Below are positions 1 through 9,428 of a stretch of 64,000 nt of DNA, one piece after another. The number at the start of each line of letters is the position of its first letter. Position 1 is the first letter of the stretch. Made by a program: the position numbers and the translations under genes. The notes below the pieces were generated by a model that worked only from the letters and a program-made list of their open reading frames with translations, was not told where the DNA came from and did no database searches. Origin of the DNA: Microbacterium stercoris (lineage in GTDB: Bacteria; Actinomycetota; Actinomycetes; Actinomycetales; Microbacteriaceae); the NCBI RefSeq assembly GCF_017592545.1, contig NZ_JAGFOA010000006.1, positions 1 through 64,000 of the forward strand. Reading direction: 5' to 3'.

Positions 1-118
1 GTTTCGGCGGTCATAGCGAGAGGGAAACGCCCGGTCACATTCCGAACCCGGAAGCTAAGCCTCTCAGCGCCGATGGTACTGCAGGGGGGACCCTGTGGGA
101 GAGTAGGACACCGCCGGA
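1..118 (+). rRNA. rrf: 5S ribosomal RNA
   Basis: The sequence has the actinobacterial 5S layout. The 5' arm CGGCGGT (positions 5-11) pairs with the 3' arm ACCGCCG (110-116), and the internal CCGAACCCGGAAGCTAAG block is typical. It is presumably the last gene of an rRNA operon whose 16S and 23S lie left of the window. The exact ends are uncertain by 1-2 nt. Confidence 0.95.
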
Positions 119-130
119 CTTCTTTTAGTC

Positions 131-162
131 AGAAAGGCCACCCAAGGTTGGGTGGCCTTTCT
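131..162 (+). terminator. Rho-independent terminator of the rRNA operon
   Basis: A 15-bp perfect inverted repeat (AGAAAGGCCACCCAA and its complement) closes on a 2-nt centre, right after the 5S gene. The right arm ends in TTTCT. This is the strongest terminator hairpin in the window. Confidence 0.9.
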
Positions 163-193
163 GCGTTTATGCAGGGATCATAGAGGAGTGGAC

Positions 194-2350
194 ATGGCTG
201 CGAACGACGGCGACCGACCTGACCAGGGACGGGGCGACCGCGGCGAGAACCGTGGCGCTCCTCGAGGAGATCGCAGCGGAGACGGCCGCCGCGACGGTGA
301 GCGCCGTCCGTACGGTGACCGCCCGCAGCGTGACGGCGAACGTCGCTCGTTCGGCGACCGCGACAACCGCCCGCAGCGCGATGGTGAGCGTCGTCCCTAC
401 GGTGATCGCCCGCAGCGCGATGGCGAGCGTCGTCCGTATGGTGACCGCCCGCAACGCGATGGTGAGCGTCGTCCGTATGGTGACCGCCCGCAGCGTGACG
501 GTGAGCGCCGCTCGTATGGTGATCGCCCGCAGCGTGATGGTGAGCGTCGTCCCTACGGTGACCGGCCGCCGCGTGATGGTGAGCGTCGCTCGTTCGGCGA
601 CCGCGACAGCCGTCCGCAGCGTGACGGCGAGCGCCGTCCCTTCGGTGACCGCCCGCAGCGTGACGGGGAGCGCCGCCCGCATGGCGACCGCCCCCAGCGT
701 GATGGCGAGCGCCGCCCGTATGGTGATCGTCCGCAGCGTGATGGTGAGCGTCGTCCGTATGGCGACCGCGACAACCGCCCGCAGCGTGATGGTGAGCGCC
801 GCTCGTATGGCGACCGTCCGCAGCGCGATGGCGAGCGTCGTCCGTATGGCGACCGTCCGCAGCGCGATGGCGAGCGCCGCTCGTATGGTGACCGTCCGCA
901 GCGCGATGGCGAGCGTCGCTCCTACGGTGATCGCCCGCAGCGTGATGGCGAGCGCCGTCCGTACGGTGACCGCTCGCAGCGTGATGGTGAGCGCCGTCCC
1001 TACGGTGACCGCCCGCAGCGTGACGGCGAGCGCCGTCCCTACGGCGACCGCCCCCAGCGCGATGGTGAGCGTCGCTCGTTCGGCGACCGCGACAGCCGCC
1101 CCCAGCGTGACGGCGAGCGCCGCCCGTATGGCGACCGCCCCCAGCATGACGGTGAGCGTCGCTCTTACGGCGACCGCGACAACCGCCCCCAGCGTGATGG
1201 CGAGCGCCGTCCCTACGGTGATCGCCCGCAGCGTGATGGCGAGCGCCGCTCCTACGGTGACCGCCCGCAGCGGGATGGTGAGCGTCGTCCGTACGGTGAC
1301 CGCCCGCAGCGTGATGGAGACCGTCGTTTCGGTGGCAGCCGCGACGATCGCCGCTTCGACGGGAGCGACCGCTCGAACTCGCGTCCGCCGGAGCAGGATC
1401 GCGTGCGCGATCCGTTCATCCCGGACGAGATCGAGGCGCGCGACCTGCCCTCGCAGGCACGCAATGAGCTGAAGACGCTCAGCAAGGAGAACGCCGAGCG
1501 CGTCGCCCGCCACCTCGCGATGGCGGCGCGGACGCTCGACGAGGATCCGGCACTGGCACACGAGCACGCTCAGGCCGCCGTGCGTCACGCCGGCCGGGTC
1601 GCCGTCGCGCGAGAGACGCTGGGCATCACGGCGTACACCGTGGGCGACTACGCGCTCGCCCTGCGCGAGCTGCGCACGTACCGCCGCATCACGGGCCGCG
1701 ATGACCTCATCGCCGTGATCGTCGACAGCGAGCGCGGACTCGGCCGGCCCGAGCGCGCGCTCGAGGAAGGTCGTGCGGTCGACCGCGCGAGCCTGCCGAC
1801 CGCGGTGCGTGTGGAGCTCGCGATCGCGATGTCGGGTGCTCGCCTCGACCTCGGTGAGACGCAGCTGGCGCTCGTCGAGCTCGACATCCCCGAGCTCGAC
1901 CCGGACACGGCGTTCGAGTGGAGCCCCGGCCTGTTCGCTGCCCGTGCCACGGTGCTCGAGGATCTCGGCCTGACCGACGAGGCGGCCGATTGGCGCCGCC
2001 GCGCGGAGATCGCCGCGGACGCTCTGGGCCACAACGTGGACGAGGACGAGTTCGACGTCATCGAGATCGACGACGCCGACACCGAGGACATCCACGAGGA
2101 AGATGAGCGCGCCGACAGCGAGGACATCCGCGAGGAAGCCGAGCAGGTGAACCAGGACGAGGCGACCCCCGCGCAGGCGATCGCGGACGAGTCGGGTCAC
2201 CCGGACGCAGACTCCGCGGACACGTCCTTCACGGTCGAGGACGAGGTGGACGAGATCCTTGCGGAGATCGACGCCCACTCCGAGATCGAGGCGGACTCCG
2301 AGACCGACGCCGACGCCAAGCGCGACGCCGAGAGCGAGAACCGCGACTGA
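194..2350 (+). CDS. Arg/Asp-rich repeat protein with TPR-like domain and acidic tail
   Basis: This 718-aa protein has three parts. Residues about 33-379 are roughly 25 copies of RPQRDGERR(P/S)(Y/F)GD, sometimes separated by RDN or RDS. Residues about 404-612 form an all-helical, TPR-like domain. Residues about 615-718 are a strongly acidic tail. The start at 194 was chosen because GAGGAG sits 5 nt upstream; an earlier in-frame start would lie inside the 5S terminator. Its position before the HAD gene matches the TPR protein Rv1691 of M. tuberculosis. The alternating Arg/Asp repeat is presumably disordered and could bind RNA or drive condensation; that is inference. The stop overlaps the next start (TGATG). 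Confidence 0.85.
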   Translation: MAANDGDRPDQGRGDRGENRGAPRGDRSGDGRRDGERRPYGDRPQRDGERRSFGDRDNRPQRDGERRPYGDRPQRDGERRPYGDRPQRDGERRPYGDRPQRDGERRSYGDRPQRDGERRPYGDRPPRDGERRSFGDRDSRPQRDGERRPFGDRPQRDGERRPHGDRPQRDGERRPYGDRPQRDGERRPYGDRDNRPQRDGERRSYGDRPQRDGERRPYGDRPQRDGERRSYGDRPQRDGERRSYGDRPQRDGERRPYGDRSQRDGERRPYGDRPQRDGERRPYGDRPQRDGERRSFGDRDSRPQRDGERRPYGDRPQHDGERRSYGDRDNRPQRDGERRPYGDRPQRDGERRSYGDRPQRDGERRPYGDRPQRDGDRRFGGSRDDRRFDGSDRSNSRPPEQDRVRDPFIPDEIEARDLPSQARNELKTLSKENAERVARHLAMAARTLDEDPALAHEHAQAAVRHAGRVAVARETLGITAYTVGDYALALRELRTYRRITGRDDLIAVIVDSERGLGRPERALEEGRAVDRASLPTAVRVELAIAMSGARLDLGETQLALVELDIPELDPDTAFEWSPGLFAARATVLEDLGLTDEAADWRRRAEIAADALGHNVDEDEFDVIEIDDADTEDIHEEDERADSEDIREEAEQVNQDEATPAQAIADESGHPDADSADTSFTVEDEVDEILAEIDAHSEIEADSETDADAKRDAESENRD
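289..1330 (+). repeat. In-frame 39-bp tandem repeat array
   Basis: About 25 near-identical 39-bp units encode the 13-residue motif [13 protein letters not shown], with occasional 9-bp insertions coding RDN or RDS. Most differences between units are synonymous third-position changes, which points to selection on the peptide. The array is stop-free in several frames and so creates long spurious ORFs on both strands. Confidence 0.95.
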
Positions 2351-3393
2351 TGGGGCTGTTCTCCAAGCGCGCGCCCGAGCGCACGCCCCTCGACGGCGTC
2401 GACGTGGTCCTCGCCGACCTCGATGGCGTGGTGTATGCGGGTCCCGGCGCCCTGCCGCACGCGGTCGAGAGCCTCAACCGTGCGGAGGCCGAGGGCCGCC
2501 GCCTGGGATACATCACCAACAACGCGTCGCGCACGGACGCGACGGTGGCCGCGCATCTGGCCGAGCTCGGCCTGCACACCAAACCCGAGGACGTCGTCAC
2601 GAGCCCGCAGGCCGCGATGACCCTTCTGGCACAGCGCGTGGCGCCCGGATCCACGATCCTGGTCGTCGGCGGCGACGGCCTCGTCGACGAACTGCAGAAG
2701 GCGGGCTTCGTGCCGACCCGGAGCGCCGGCGACCAGCCCGCCGCTGTCGTGCAGGGGTTCGCCCCCGATGTGAACTGGACCCAGCTCGCGGAGGCCGCCT
2801 TCGCGCTGCAGATCCCCGAGGAGGAGGGTGGCATCCCGTGGATCGCCACCAACACCGACTGGACGATCCCGCAGGCGCGCGGCATCGCGCCGGGCAACGG
2901 CACGCTCGTCTCCGCCGTCCACACGGCCGTCGGACGCCTTGCGACCGTGGCGGGCAAGCCGGAGGCGCCGATCTTCCACGCGGCGGTCGCGCGCTTCGAC
3001 GCCGCCTCGCCGCTGATGATCGGCGACCGTCTCGACACGGACATCCTGGGCGCGAACCGCGCGGGTGTGCCGTCGGTGCTTGTGCTCACGGGAATCGATC
3101 GGCCGAAGCACGTGCTCGCGGCCCCCGCCGACAGCAGGCCGACCTATATCGTCGAGGACCTGCGTCAGCTCTTCGAGCCCTATCCCGTCGCTGTGGTGAA
3201 GGGCGACACGGTGTGGGTGCGCGACGCCGCGGTTCGCATCTCGGGAGCTGACGTCGAGATCGTCGCCGAGGGTGAGCCGATCGACCTGCTCCGTGCCGCG
3301 GCGAAGGCGATCTGGGACTCCGGGCGTGCGATCTTCGGCTTCCGCGTGCCGGAGCAGCTGTACGCAGATCCGTTCCGTCCGGCGCGAGGCTGA
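2350..3393 (+). CDS. HAD-family phosphatase (NagD/glycerol-3-phosphate phosphatase-like)
   Basis: This 347-aa protein has HAD motif I as DLDG (Asp23 nucleophile, Asp25) and motif III/IV as GDRLDTD near residue 225, with a NagD-type cap between them. A C-terminal extension of about 70 residues follows the catalytic core. The M. tuberculosis gene at the same place (Rv1692) is a glycerol-3-phosphate phosphatase acting in glycerophospholipid recycling; transfer of that substrate here is inference from synteny. The ATG overlaps the upstream TGA by one base, so the two genes are probably translationally coupled. Confidence 0.85.
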   Translation: MGLFSKRAPERTPLDGVDVVLADLDGVVYAGPGALPHAVESLNRAEAEGRRLGYITNNASRTDATVAAHLAELGLHTKPEDVVTSPQAAMTLLAQRVAPGSTILVVGGDGLVDELQKAGFVPTRSAGDQPAAVVQGFAPDVNWTQLAEAAFALQIPEEEGGIPWIATNTDWTIPQARGIAPGNGTLVSAVHTAVGRLATVAGKPEAPIFHAAVARFDAASPLMIGDRLDTDILGANRAGVPSVLVLTGIDRPKHVLAAPADSRPTYIVEDLRQLFEPYPVAVVKGDTVWVRDAAVRISGADVEIVAEGEPIDLLRAAAKAIWDSGRAIFGFRVPEQLYADPFRPARG

Positions 3394-3429
3394 CCCGCCT
3401 CTCACCACGCTCCGACGTAGGCTGGGGCC

Positions 3430-3591
3430 GTGAGTGATGAGACCGAGCAGCACCTCGACGAGGGCTTGCTGACCCGCGTGCGGATCATCGAGACGCAGCC
3501 GCTCGCCGATCGGGCGGCGGCGTACGCGACCCTGCACGACGAGCTGTCACGACGCCTCGATCAGGCGCCCTCCCCGGTGCCGGGCGTATGA
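3430..3591 (+). CDS. Small conserved hypothetical protein (53 aa)
   Basis: A GTG-start ORF begins VSDETEQHLDEG and ends SPVPGV; it overlaps tlyA by 4 bp (ATGA). It is rich in Asp, Glu and Arg and has no membrane segment or signal peptide. A similarly small gene (Rv1693) sits between the phosphatase and tlyA in M. tuberculosis, which supports its reality. Its function is unknown. Confidence 0.7.
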   Translation: MSDETEQHLDEGLLTRVRIIETQPLADRAAAYATLHDELSRRLDQAPSPVPGV

Positions 3592-4382
3592 CCCAGCGTC
3601 TCGACGCCGAGCTGGCGGCGCGCGGTCTCGCGCGCTCGCGCAGCCATGCGACGACCCTGGTCGAGGAGGGGCGCGTCACAGTGGCGGGGCGTGTGGCCTC
3701 GAAGCCGTCGATCAAGGTGGAGTCGTCCACCGAGATCGCGGTGGTCGACGCCGACCACTACGTCAGCCGCGGGGCGCACAAGCTGATCGGGGCTCTCGAC
3801 GGCTTCGGCATCCGGGTCGACGGACGCACGGCGCTCGACATGGGCGCCTCCACCGGTGGATTCACGCAGGTGCTGCGCGAGCGGGGAGCAGATCCGGTGC
3901 TCGCCGTCGACGTCGGACACGGTCAGCTCGCACCGCTCATCGCGCTCGATGCCGGTGTGCGCGTGGTCGAGGGCTACAACGTGCGCTACATGACCGCCGA
4001 GAGTCTCGCCGAGGCGAGCGGCGTCGACACCGCACCCTCCGTCATCACCGGCGACCTGTCGTTTATCTCTCTCACCCAGGTGCTGCCCGCGGTCGCCGAG
4101 GTGGCGGCGCCCGATGCCGACATCGTGCTGCTGGTCAAGCCGCAGTTCGAGGTGGGGCGCTCGAAGATCGGCGGCGGAGTCGTCACGGACGCCGGCCTGC
4201 GGGCCGACGCCGTGCTCGAGGTGCTCTTCACCGCGAAGGATCTGGGGCTCGGCACGCTGGGTGTGCTGCCGTCGCCGATCCATGGCACACACGGGAATGT
4301 GGAGACGCTCATCCACATCGCTCCGGGTCGGGGCTCGGATCCGACAGAATGGAAGCGAGAAATCGAACGGGCGTGCGAATGA
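3588..4382 (+). CDS. tlyA: TlyA, rRNA cytidine 2'-O-methyltransferase / S4-domain protein
   Basis: This 264-aa protein has an N-terminal S4 RNA-binding domain (about residues 1-60) and an FtsJ/RrmJ-like methyltransferase domain. The SAM-binding loop DMGASTGGF lies near residues 83-91, GDLSFISL and LLVKPQF supply the later Asp and Lys of the family's K-D-K-E set. TlyA methylates C1409 of 16S and C1920 of 23S rRNA; loss gives capreomycin resistance in mycobacteria. Its start overlaps the 53-aa ORF, and nadK follows after 31 bp. Confidence 0.95.
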   Translation: MTQRLDAELAARGLARSRSHATTLVEEGRVTVAGRVASKPSIKVESSTEIAVVDADHYVSRGAHKLIGALDGFGIRVDGRTALDMGASTGGFTQVLRERGADPVLAVDVGHGQLAPLIALDAGVRVVEGYNVRYMTAESLAEASGVDTAPSVITGDLSFISLTQVLPAVAEVAAPDADIVLLVKPQFEVGRSKIGGGVVTDAGLRADAVLEVLFTAKDLGLGTLGVLPSPIHGTHGNVETLIHIAPGRGSDPTEWKREIERACE

Positions 4383-4413
4383 CGCAGCTCCCGACCCCCT
4401 GCGACGGAGGCAC

Positions 4414-5373
4414 ATGAGCGAGCGCAAGATCCTGGTCGTCGCCCATGCCCATCGCGAGGACACCGTCGATGCGGCCGTGCGCGTGGCGAGTCTGCTGCGC
4501 GCAGCGGGCGCTGTTCCGGTGCTCTCGCATGAGGATCGGGCGGCGCTGTCGGCGATCGCTCCCGTGCTGTCGGACGTCGCGGTGCTCGGCACGGATGTCG
4601 CCCTCACCGACATCGACCTCGCGATCTCGCTGGGCGGTGACGGTACGATCCTGCGCGCGGCCGAGCTCGTGCGAGAGTGCCCCGCGCCGGTGCTCGGCAT
4701 CAACATGGGCCACGTGGGCTTCCTGGCCGAGATCGAGCGCGATGCGATGGACTCCGCCGTGCAGCGTGCGGTCGAGGGAGACTACGCGGTCGAAGAGCGA
4801 CTCGCTCTCGAGGTGCGCGTCAAGGACCGCGCCGACCGAGTGGTGTACACGACCTGGGCGCTGAACGAGGCGACCGTCGAGAAGGACAGCCGTGAGCGGA
4901 TGATCGAGGTGGTCATCGAGATCGATCGCCGCCCGCTCTCCACGTTCGGGGCCGACGGTGTCGTCATCGCGACGCCGACCGGATCCACCGCGTACAACTT
5001 CTCTGCCGGCGGGCCGGTGATCTGGCCGACCGTGCAGGCGATCGCGGTTGTGCCGCTGTCGGCGCATGCGCTGTTCGCGCGGCCCGTGGTGGTCGGTCCC
5101 GAGCACGTGGTCGCCGTCGAGGTGCTCGAGGGCGGCGCCGGCGCCTCGGCGGTGCTCTGGTGCGACGGCCGGCGTTCGCACCCTCTGCCTCCGGGTGCCC
5201 GGGTGACCGTGCGACGCTCGCCGCAGCCCGTGCGCCTCGCGCGCCTGCATCCGGCGGCCTTCACCGACCGTCTGGTGCGCAAGTTCCAGCTGCCCGTCGC
5301 CGGATGGCGCGGGCCCGCGACGATCGACCCGACGGGCGTCATCGACGTCGTCCCGCCCGAGGCCATGGAGTGA
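4414..5373 (+). CDS. nadK: NAD kinase
   Basis: This 319-aa protein phosphorylates NAD to NADP using ATP or polyphosphate. It has the GGDG motif (about residues 74-77), the NE pair in ALNEATVEK, and the TPTGSTAYNFSAGGP loop, all diagnostic of the family. The start ATG was chosen because GGAGG lies 3 nt upstream and the protein then has the usual length; the longer open frame only overlaps tlyA. recN follows after 4 nt. Confidence 0.95.
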   Translation: MSERKILVVAHAHREDTVDAAVRVASLLRAAGAVPVLSHEDRAALSAIAPVLSDVAVLGTDVALTDIDLAISLGGDGTILRAAELVRECPAPVLGINMGHVGFLAEIERDAMDSAVQRAVEGDYAVEERLALEVRVKDRADRVVYTTWALNEATVEKDSRERMIEVVIEIDRRPLSTFGADGVVIATPTGSTAYNFSAGGPVIWPTVQAIAVVPLSAHALFARPVVVGPEHVVAVEVLEGGAGASAVLWCDGRRSHPLPPGARVTVRRSPQPVRLARLHPAAFTDRLVRKFQLPVAGWRGPATIDPTGVIDVVPPEAME

Positions 5374-5377
5374 TGAC

Positions 5378-7072
5378 TTGATCGAAGAGATGCGTCTGCG
5401 CGACCTCGGAGTGATCAGCGAGGCCACCCTTCCCATGGGACCGGGCTTCACCGCCATCACGGGCGAGACCGGTGCCGGCAAGACGATGGTCGTCACGGGC
5501 CTCGGCCTGCTGCTCGGGCGTCGTGCCGATCCCGGCGCCGTGCGCGCCGGGGCCACCCAGGCTTCGGTCGAAGGCGTCTGGCTCGTGGGCGAGGAGGGCG
5601 CCGTCGCCGAGCGCGTCCGCGAGGCGGGCGGCGATCTCGAGCCGATCGGCGACGGCCGCGCCGAGCTCTATCTGTCGCGCACGCTGGCCGCCGAGGGGCG
5701 CAGCCGCGCGAGCGTGGGTGGCCGCGCGGCACCCGCGGGCGTGCTGGCTGACCTCGCCGACGAGCTCGTGGTGGTGCACGGCCAGTCCGACCAGCTGCGG
5801 CTGAAGTCGTCCGCGGCGCAGCGCGAGGCGCTCGATCGCTTCGCCGGCGAGCCTGTGCGCGAAGCGCTGGCCGCCTATCGCTCGGCGTACGAGGCGTGGA
5901 AGTCCCTCGATCGCGAGCTGACCTCGCTCGTGACCGATCGCGAGGCCCGCATCGCTGAGGCAGCGGCCCTGCGGGAGAAGCTCACGGAGATCGAGCAGGC
6001 CGAGCCGCAGGCAGGTGAGGATGTCGCTCTCACCGAGCGCGCCGAGCGTCTCGCCAACTCGGAGGAGCTGCGGGCGGCCGCCGCCCAGGCACGCGAGGCG
6101 CTGTCCAGCGAGGAGGGCGACGCAGATGTCTCCTCCCTGCTCTCGGACGCACGTCGCTCGCTCGAGCGGGCGGCCGATCCGGCGCTGGCCTCGCTCGCCG
6201 AGCAGCTCGCCGACCTCGGATACCGCGTCGCGGACATCGCGGTGGAGCTGTCGGGCTTCCTCGCCGATCTCGACGAGTCGGGACCGGCGGAGCTCGCGGC
6301 CGTGGAGGAGCGTCGCGCCGTGCTCAACGCACTCGTGCGCACGCACGGCTCGCTCGACGCGGCCATCGCCCTTCTCGAGACCGGATCCGCGCGGCTCGCG
6401 GAGCTGGACGACGACGGTGACCGGGTGGAGCGGCTCGGGGCGCAGCTGAGCGAAGCGCGAGAGGCCGTCGACGCCCGTGCGGAGGCGCTCACGGCGGCCC
6501 GCACCGCCGCCGCCGTCGAGCTGTCGGAGGCGGTCACCGAGGAGCTGCACGCCCTGGCCATGCCCGACGCCCGACTGATCGTCCAGGTCGCTCCCGGAGC
6601 CGAGGCCTCGCATGGCCACGACGAGGTCTCCCTGCTGCTCGCCCCACACCCCGGGGCCGAGCCGCGCAGCGTCTCGAAGGGCGCGTCGGGTGGCGAGCTC
6701 AGCCGGGTGATGCTGGCCATCGAGGTCGTGATCTCGCGGACCGATCCGGTGCCCACCTTCGTCTTCGACGAGGTCGACGCCGGCATCGGCGGCGCCGCCG
6801 CGATCGAGGTGGGCCGGCGCCTCGCCCGCCTCGCCGAGAGCTCGCAGGTCATCGCGGTCACGCACCTCGCCCAGGTCGCCGCCTTCGCGAACAACCACCT
6901 CTCGGTGGTGAAGGCGAACGACGGATCCGTGACGTCCTCGAGCGTGACGCGCCTTGAGGGAGCGGAGCGCGAGGCGGAGATGGCGCGCCTGCTGTCGGGG
7001 CTCAGCGACTCCGATGCCGCCCTCACGCACGCGCAGGAGCTGCTCGCGCTGCGCGGATCCGTGGCACGCTAG
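5378..7072 (+). CDS. recN: DNA repair protein RecN
   Basis: This 564-aa SMC-like ATPase acts in double-strand break repair. Walker A is ITGETGAGKT near residues 27-36, a coiled-coil arm fills the middle, SKGASGGELSRV is the ABC signature and PTFVFDEVDAGIGG near 460 is Walker B. The start is TTG, giving MIEEMRLRDLGVI, the standard N-terminus of actinobacterial RecN. In mycobacteria steA and steB (Rv1697-Rv1698) usually come next, but here pyrG follows directly. Confidence 0.95.
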   Translation: MIEEMRLRDLGVISEATLPMGPGFTAITGETGAGKTMVVTGLGLLLGRRADPGAVRAGATQASVEGVWLVGEEGAVAERVREAGGDLEPIGDGRAELYLSRTLAAEGRSRASVGGRAAPAGVLADLADELVVVHGQSDQLRLKSSAAQREALDRFAGEPVREALAAYRSAYEAWKSLDRELTSLVTDREARIAEAAALREKLTEIEQAEPQAGEDVALTERAERLANSEELRAAAAQAREALSSEEGDADVSSLLSDARRSLERAADPALASLAEQLADLGYRVADIAVELSGFLADLDESGPAELAAVEERRAVLNALVRTHGSLDAAIALLETGSARLAELDDDGDRVERLGAQLSEAREAVDARAEALTAARTAAAVELSEAVTEELHALAMPDARLIVQVAPGAEASHGHDEVSLLLAPHPGAEPRSVSKGASGGELSRVMLAIEVVISRTDPVPTFVFDEVDAGIGGAAAIEVGRRLARLAESSQVIAVTHLAQVAAFANNHLSVVKANDGSVTSSSVTRLEGAEREAEMARLLSGLSDSDAALTHAQELLALRGSVAR

Positions 7073-7118
7073 GCGCAACGAACGGCGCGCCACTCGGCTC
7101 GCTCGAAGCTACGACTGT

Positions 7119-7124
7119 TAGGAT
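7119..7124 (+). promoter_or_regulatory. -10 box TAGGAT for pyrG (leaderless)
   Basis: TAGGAT fits the actinobacterial TANNNT -10 consensus and ends 8 nt before the GTG of pyrG. Transcription would then start at or next to the start codon. No convincing -35 was seen. Confidence 0.5.
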
Positions 7125-7132
7125 CGAAGCCC

Positions 7133-8824
7133 GTGATGCAGAAGCCTGACGCGGGATCCGAGACGACCACCAAGCAGATCTTCGTGACGGGTGGTGTCGT
7201 CTCGTCGCTCGGCAAGGGACTCACCGCCGCCAGCCTCGGAAATCTCCTGACGGCCCGCGGACTGCACGTCGTGATGCAGAAGCTCGACCCGTATCTGAAC
7301 GTGGACCCGGGCACGATGAACCCCTTCCAGCACGGTGAGGTCTTCGTCACCGACGACGGCGCCGAGACCGACCTCGACATCGGCCACTACGAGCGCTTCC
7401 TCGGGGTGAACCTGAGCCAGGCGGCGAACGTCACCACCGGCCAGATCTACTCGCAGGTCATCGCCAAGGAGCGTCGCGGCGAGTACCTCGGCGACACCGT
7501 GCAGGTCATCCCGCACATCACGGACGAGATCAAGCGCCGTATGCGCCTGCAGGCCGAGGCCGACCCGAAGCCCGACGTGATCATCACCGAGGTCGGCGGC
7601 ACCGTGGGTGACATCGAGTCGCAGCCCTTCCTGGAGTCCGCTCGCCAGCTGCGCCACGAGCTCGGCCGCGACAACGTGTTCTTCGTGCACGTCTCGCTGG
7701 TGCCGTTTATGGGAGCCTCCGGCGAGCAGAAGACCAAGCCCACGCAGCACTCCGTCGCCGCGCTGCGCCAGGTCGGCATCCAGCCCGATGTGCTCGTGCT
7801 GCGCTCCGACCGGCCCGTCAGCGAGTCCAACCGCGCCAAGATCGCGCTGATGTGCGACGTCGACGCCGAGGCTGTGGTGAACACGGTCGACCTGCCGTCG
7901 ATCTACGACATCCCCTCGACGCTCAACGACCAGGGCCTCGACGCCTACATCGTGCGACGCCTCGGCCTTGCCGAGAAGGCGAACGAGGTCGACTGGACCC
8001 GCTGGAACACGGTGCTCCAGGCGGTGCACAACCCGAAGCTCGAGGTCACGATCGGCCTCGTCGGCAAGTACATCGACCTTCCGGACGCCTACCTGTCGGT
8101 GACGGAGGCGATCAAGGCGGGTGGTTTCGCGCACGACGTGAAGGTCAACATCCGGTGGATCCCGTCCGACACGTGCGAGACGCCTGAGGGCGCCGCGCAG
8201 CAGCTGTCGGATCTGGACGGCATCTGCGTGCCCGGCGGCTTCGGCATCCGCGGCATCGAGGGCAAGCTCGGCGCGCTGAAGTTCGCGCGCGAGCAGGGGA
8301 TCCCGACGCTGGGCCTGTGCCTCGGCCTGCAGTGCATGGTCATCGAGTACGCCCGCAACGAGGCCGGCATCGCGGATGCCTCCTCGAGCGAGTTCGACGA
8401 GGCGACGGGCACCCACGTCATCGCCACGATGGCCGAGCAGGTCGACATCCTCGAGGGCGGCGACCTGGGTGGCACCATGCGCCTGGGCCTGTACCCGGCG
8501 AAGCTCGCCGAGGGCTCGATCGCCGCCGAGGCGTACGGAGCGACCGAGGTCGAGGAGCGCCACCGTCACCGCTACGAGGTGAACAACGCCTACCGCCAGC
8601 AGATCGCCGACGCCGGTCTGGTGTTCTCCGGCATCAACCCCGACCTCGACCTCGTCGAGTTCGTCGAGCTGCCGCGCGAGGTGCACCCGTACTACATCGC
8701 CACGCAGGCCCACCCCGAGCTGCGTTCGCGTCCGACCGAGCCGCACCCGCTGTTCCGCGGTCTCGTCGGCGCTGCGGTCGCGCGCCACCGCTCGAGCGAG
8801 CTGTTCGAGGTCGAGAACGCCTGA
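7133..8824 (+). CDS. pyrG: CTP synthase
   Basis: This 563-aa enzyme makes CTP from UTP, ATP and glutamine. The N-terminal synthetase domain opens with [17 protein letters not shown] and the C-terminal class I glutamine amidotransferase domain carries GLCLGLQ (Cys about 395) and QAHPEL (His and Glu about 527-529). The GTG at 7133 was kept because it fits a leaderless transcript; the ATG at 7136 is an alternative one codon in. The NUDIX gene follows after 1 nt. Confidence 0.96.
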   Translation: MMQKPDAGSETTTKQIFVTGGVVSSLGKGLTAASLGNLLTARGLHVVMQKLDPYLNVDPGTMNPFQHGEVFVTDDGAETDLDIGHYERFLGVNLSQAANVTTGQIYSQVIAKERRGEYLGDTVQVIPHITDEIKRRMRLQAEADPKPDVIITEVGGTVGDIESQPFLESARQLRHELGRDNVFFVHVSLVPFMGASGEQKTKPTQHSVAALRQVGIQPDVLVLRSDRPVSESNRAKIALMCDVDAEAVVNTVDLPSIYDIPSTLNDQGLDAYIVRRLGLAEKANEVDWTRWNTVLQAVHNPKLEVTIGLVGKYIDLPDAYLSVTEAIKAGGFAHDVKVNIRWIPSDTCETPEGAAQQLSDLDGICVPGGFGIRGIEGKLGALKFAREQGIPTLGLCLGLQCMVIEYARNEAGIADASSSEFDEATGTHVIATMAEQVDILEGGDLGGTMRLGLYPAKLAEGSIAAEAYGATEVEERHRHRYEVNNAYRQQIADAGLVFSGINPDLDLVEFVELPREVHPYYIATQAHPELRSRPTEPHPLFRGLVGAAVARHRSSELFEVENA

Positions 8825-8825
8825 C

Positions 8826-9428
8826 ATGGCGACACATGGCGAGTTCGGCGATCTCGATCTCCACGATGAGCCGTTTGACGTCGAGGTGCGCGAATCGCAC
8901 CTCGCCTACCACGGCCACGTCTGGGATGTCCGCGAAGACCGGCTGGTCTACAACGGCTCGGAGCTGATTCGCCACTACGTGGATCACACCGGGGCGGTCG
9001 CGATCGTCGCGCTGGATGAGCGGGATCGGATCCTGCTCATCCAGCAGTACCGTCACCCGATCCGCACGCGCGACTGGGAGATCCCGGCCGGGCTGCTCGA
9101 CATTGACGGCGAGGACCCCCTCGACACCGCCAAGCGCGAGCTCGCGGAGGAGGTCGATCTGGTCGCGGAGCGATGGGACAAGCTGGTTTCGATGGCGCCG
9201 ACCCCCGGCGGCAGCGACGAGATCATCCACATCTACCTGGCTCGCGGGCTGTCGGATGCGCCGGAGGAGTTCGCGCGCTTCGGCGAGGAAGCGGACATCC
9301 GCAGCCTCTGGGTGCCGCTCGACGAGGCGGTGGCCGCGGTGACCGGCGGGCGGCTCATGAACGGCGCCATGATGCTCGGCATCATGGTGACCGCGGAGAG
9401 ACTGCGCCGGGAGCGCGCCGAAGGCTGA
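8826..9428 (+). CDS. NUDIX hydrolase, ADP-ribose pyrophosphatase-like
   Basis: This 200-aa protein has the NUDIX helix [19 protein letters not shown] followed by LAEEVDL, with the REXXEE core intact and Asp in place of the usual Gly in EEXG. The layout resembles ADP-ribose pyrophosphatases; the M. tuberculosis gene at this position (Rv1700) is one. The C-terminal half has the [15 protein letters not shown] segment common in that subgroup. Its stop overlaps the xerD start (TGATG). Confidence 0.88.
   Translation: MATHGEFGDLDLHDEPFDVEVRESHLAYHGHVWDVREDRLVYNGSELIRHYVDHTGAVAIVALDERDRILLIQQYRHPIRTRDWEIPAGLLDIDGEDPLDTAKRELAEEVDLVAERWDKLVSMAPTPGGSDEIIHIYLARGLSDAPEEFARFGEEADIRSLWVPLDEAVAAVTGGRLMNGAMMLGIMVTAERLRRERAEG

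Noticed and set aside
289..1330. Repeat array that could look like a CRISPR
   Set aside because: The 39-bp units are directly abutting with no unique spacers, keep a reading frame throughout, and have no cas genes nearby.
167..2278. 703-codon open frame antisense to the repeat protein, and other long frames in the same region
   Set aside because: They follow from the 39-bp repeat being stop-free in several frames; the translation is low-complexity, lacks known domains, and the + strand frame has a ribosome-binding site and conserved C-terminal domain.
5339..7093. 584-codon open frame antisense to recN
   Set aside because: The + strand frame is an unmistakable RecN; the antisense frame is a high-GC third-position shadow.
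7073..7140. CTP-dependent attenuator of pyrG
   Set aside because: No GGGC-type initial transcript or terminator hairpin is present in the 60-bp gap, and the promoter looks leaderless.
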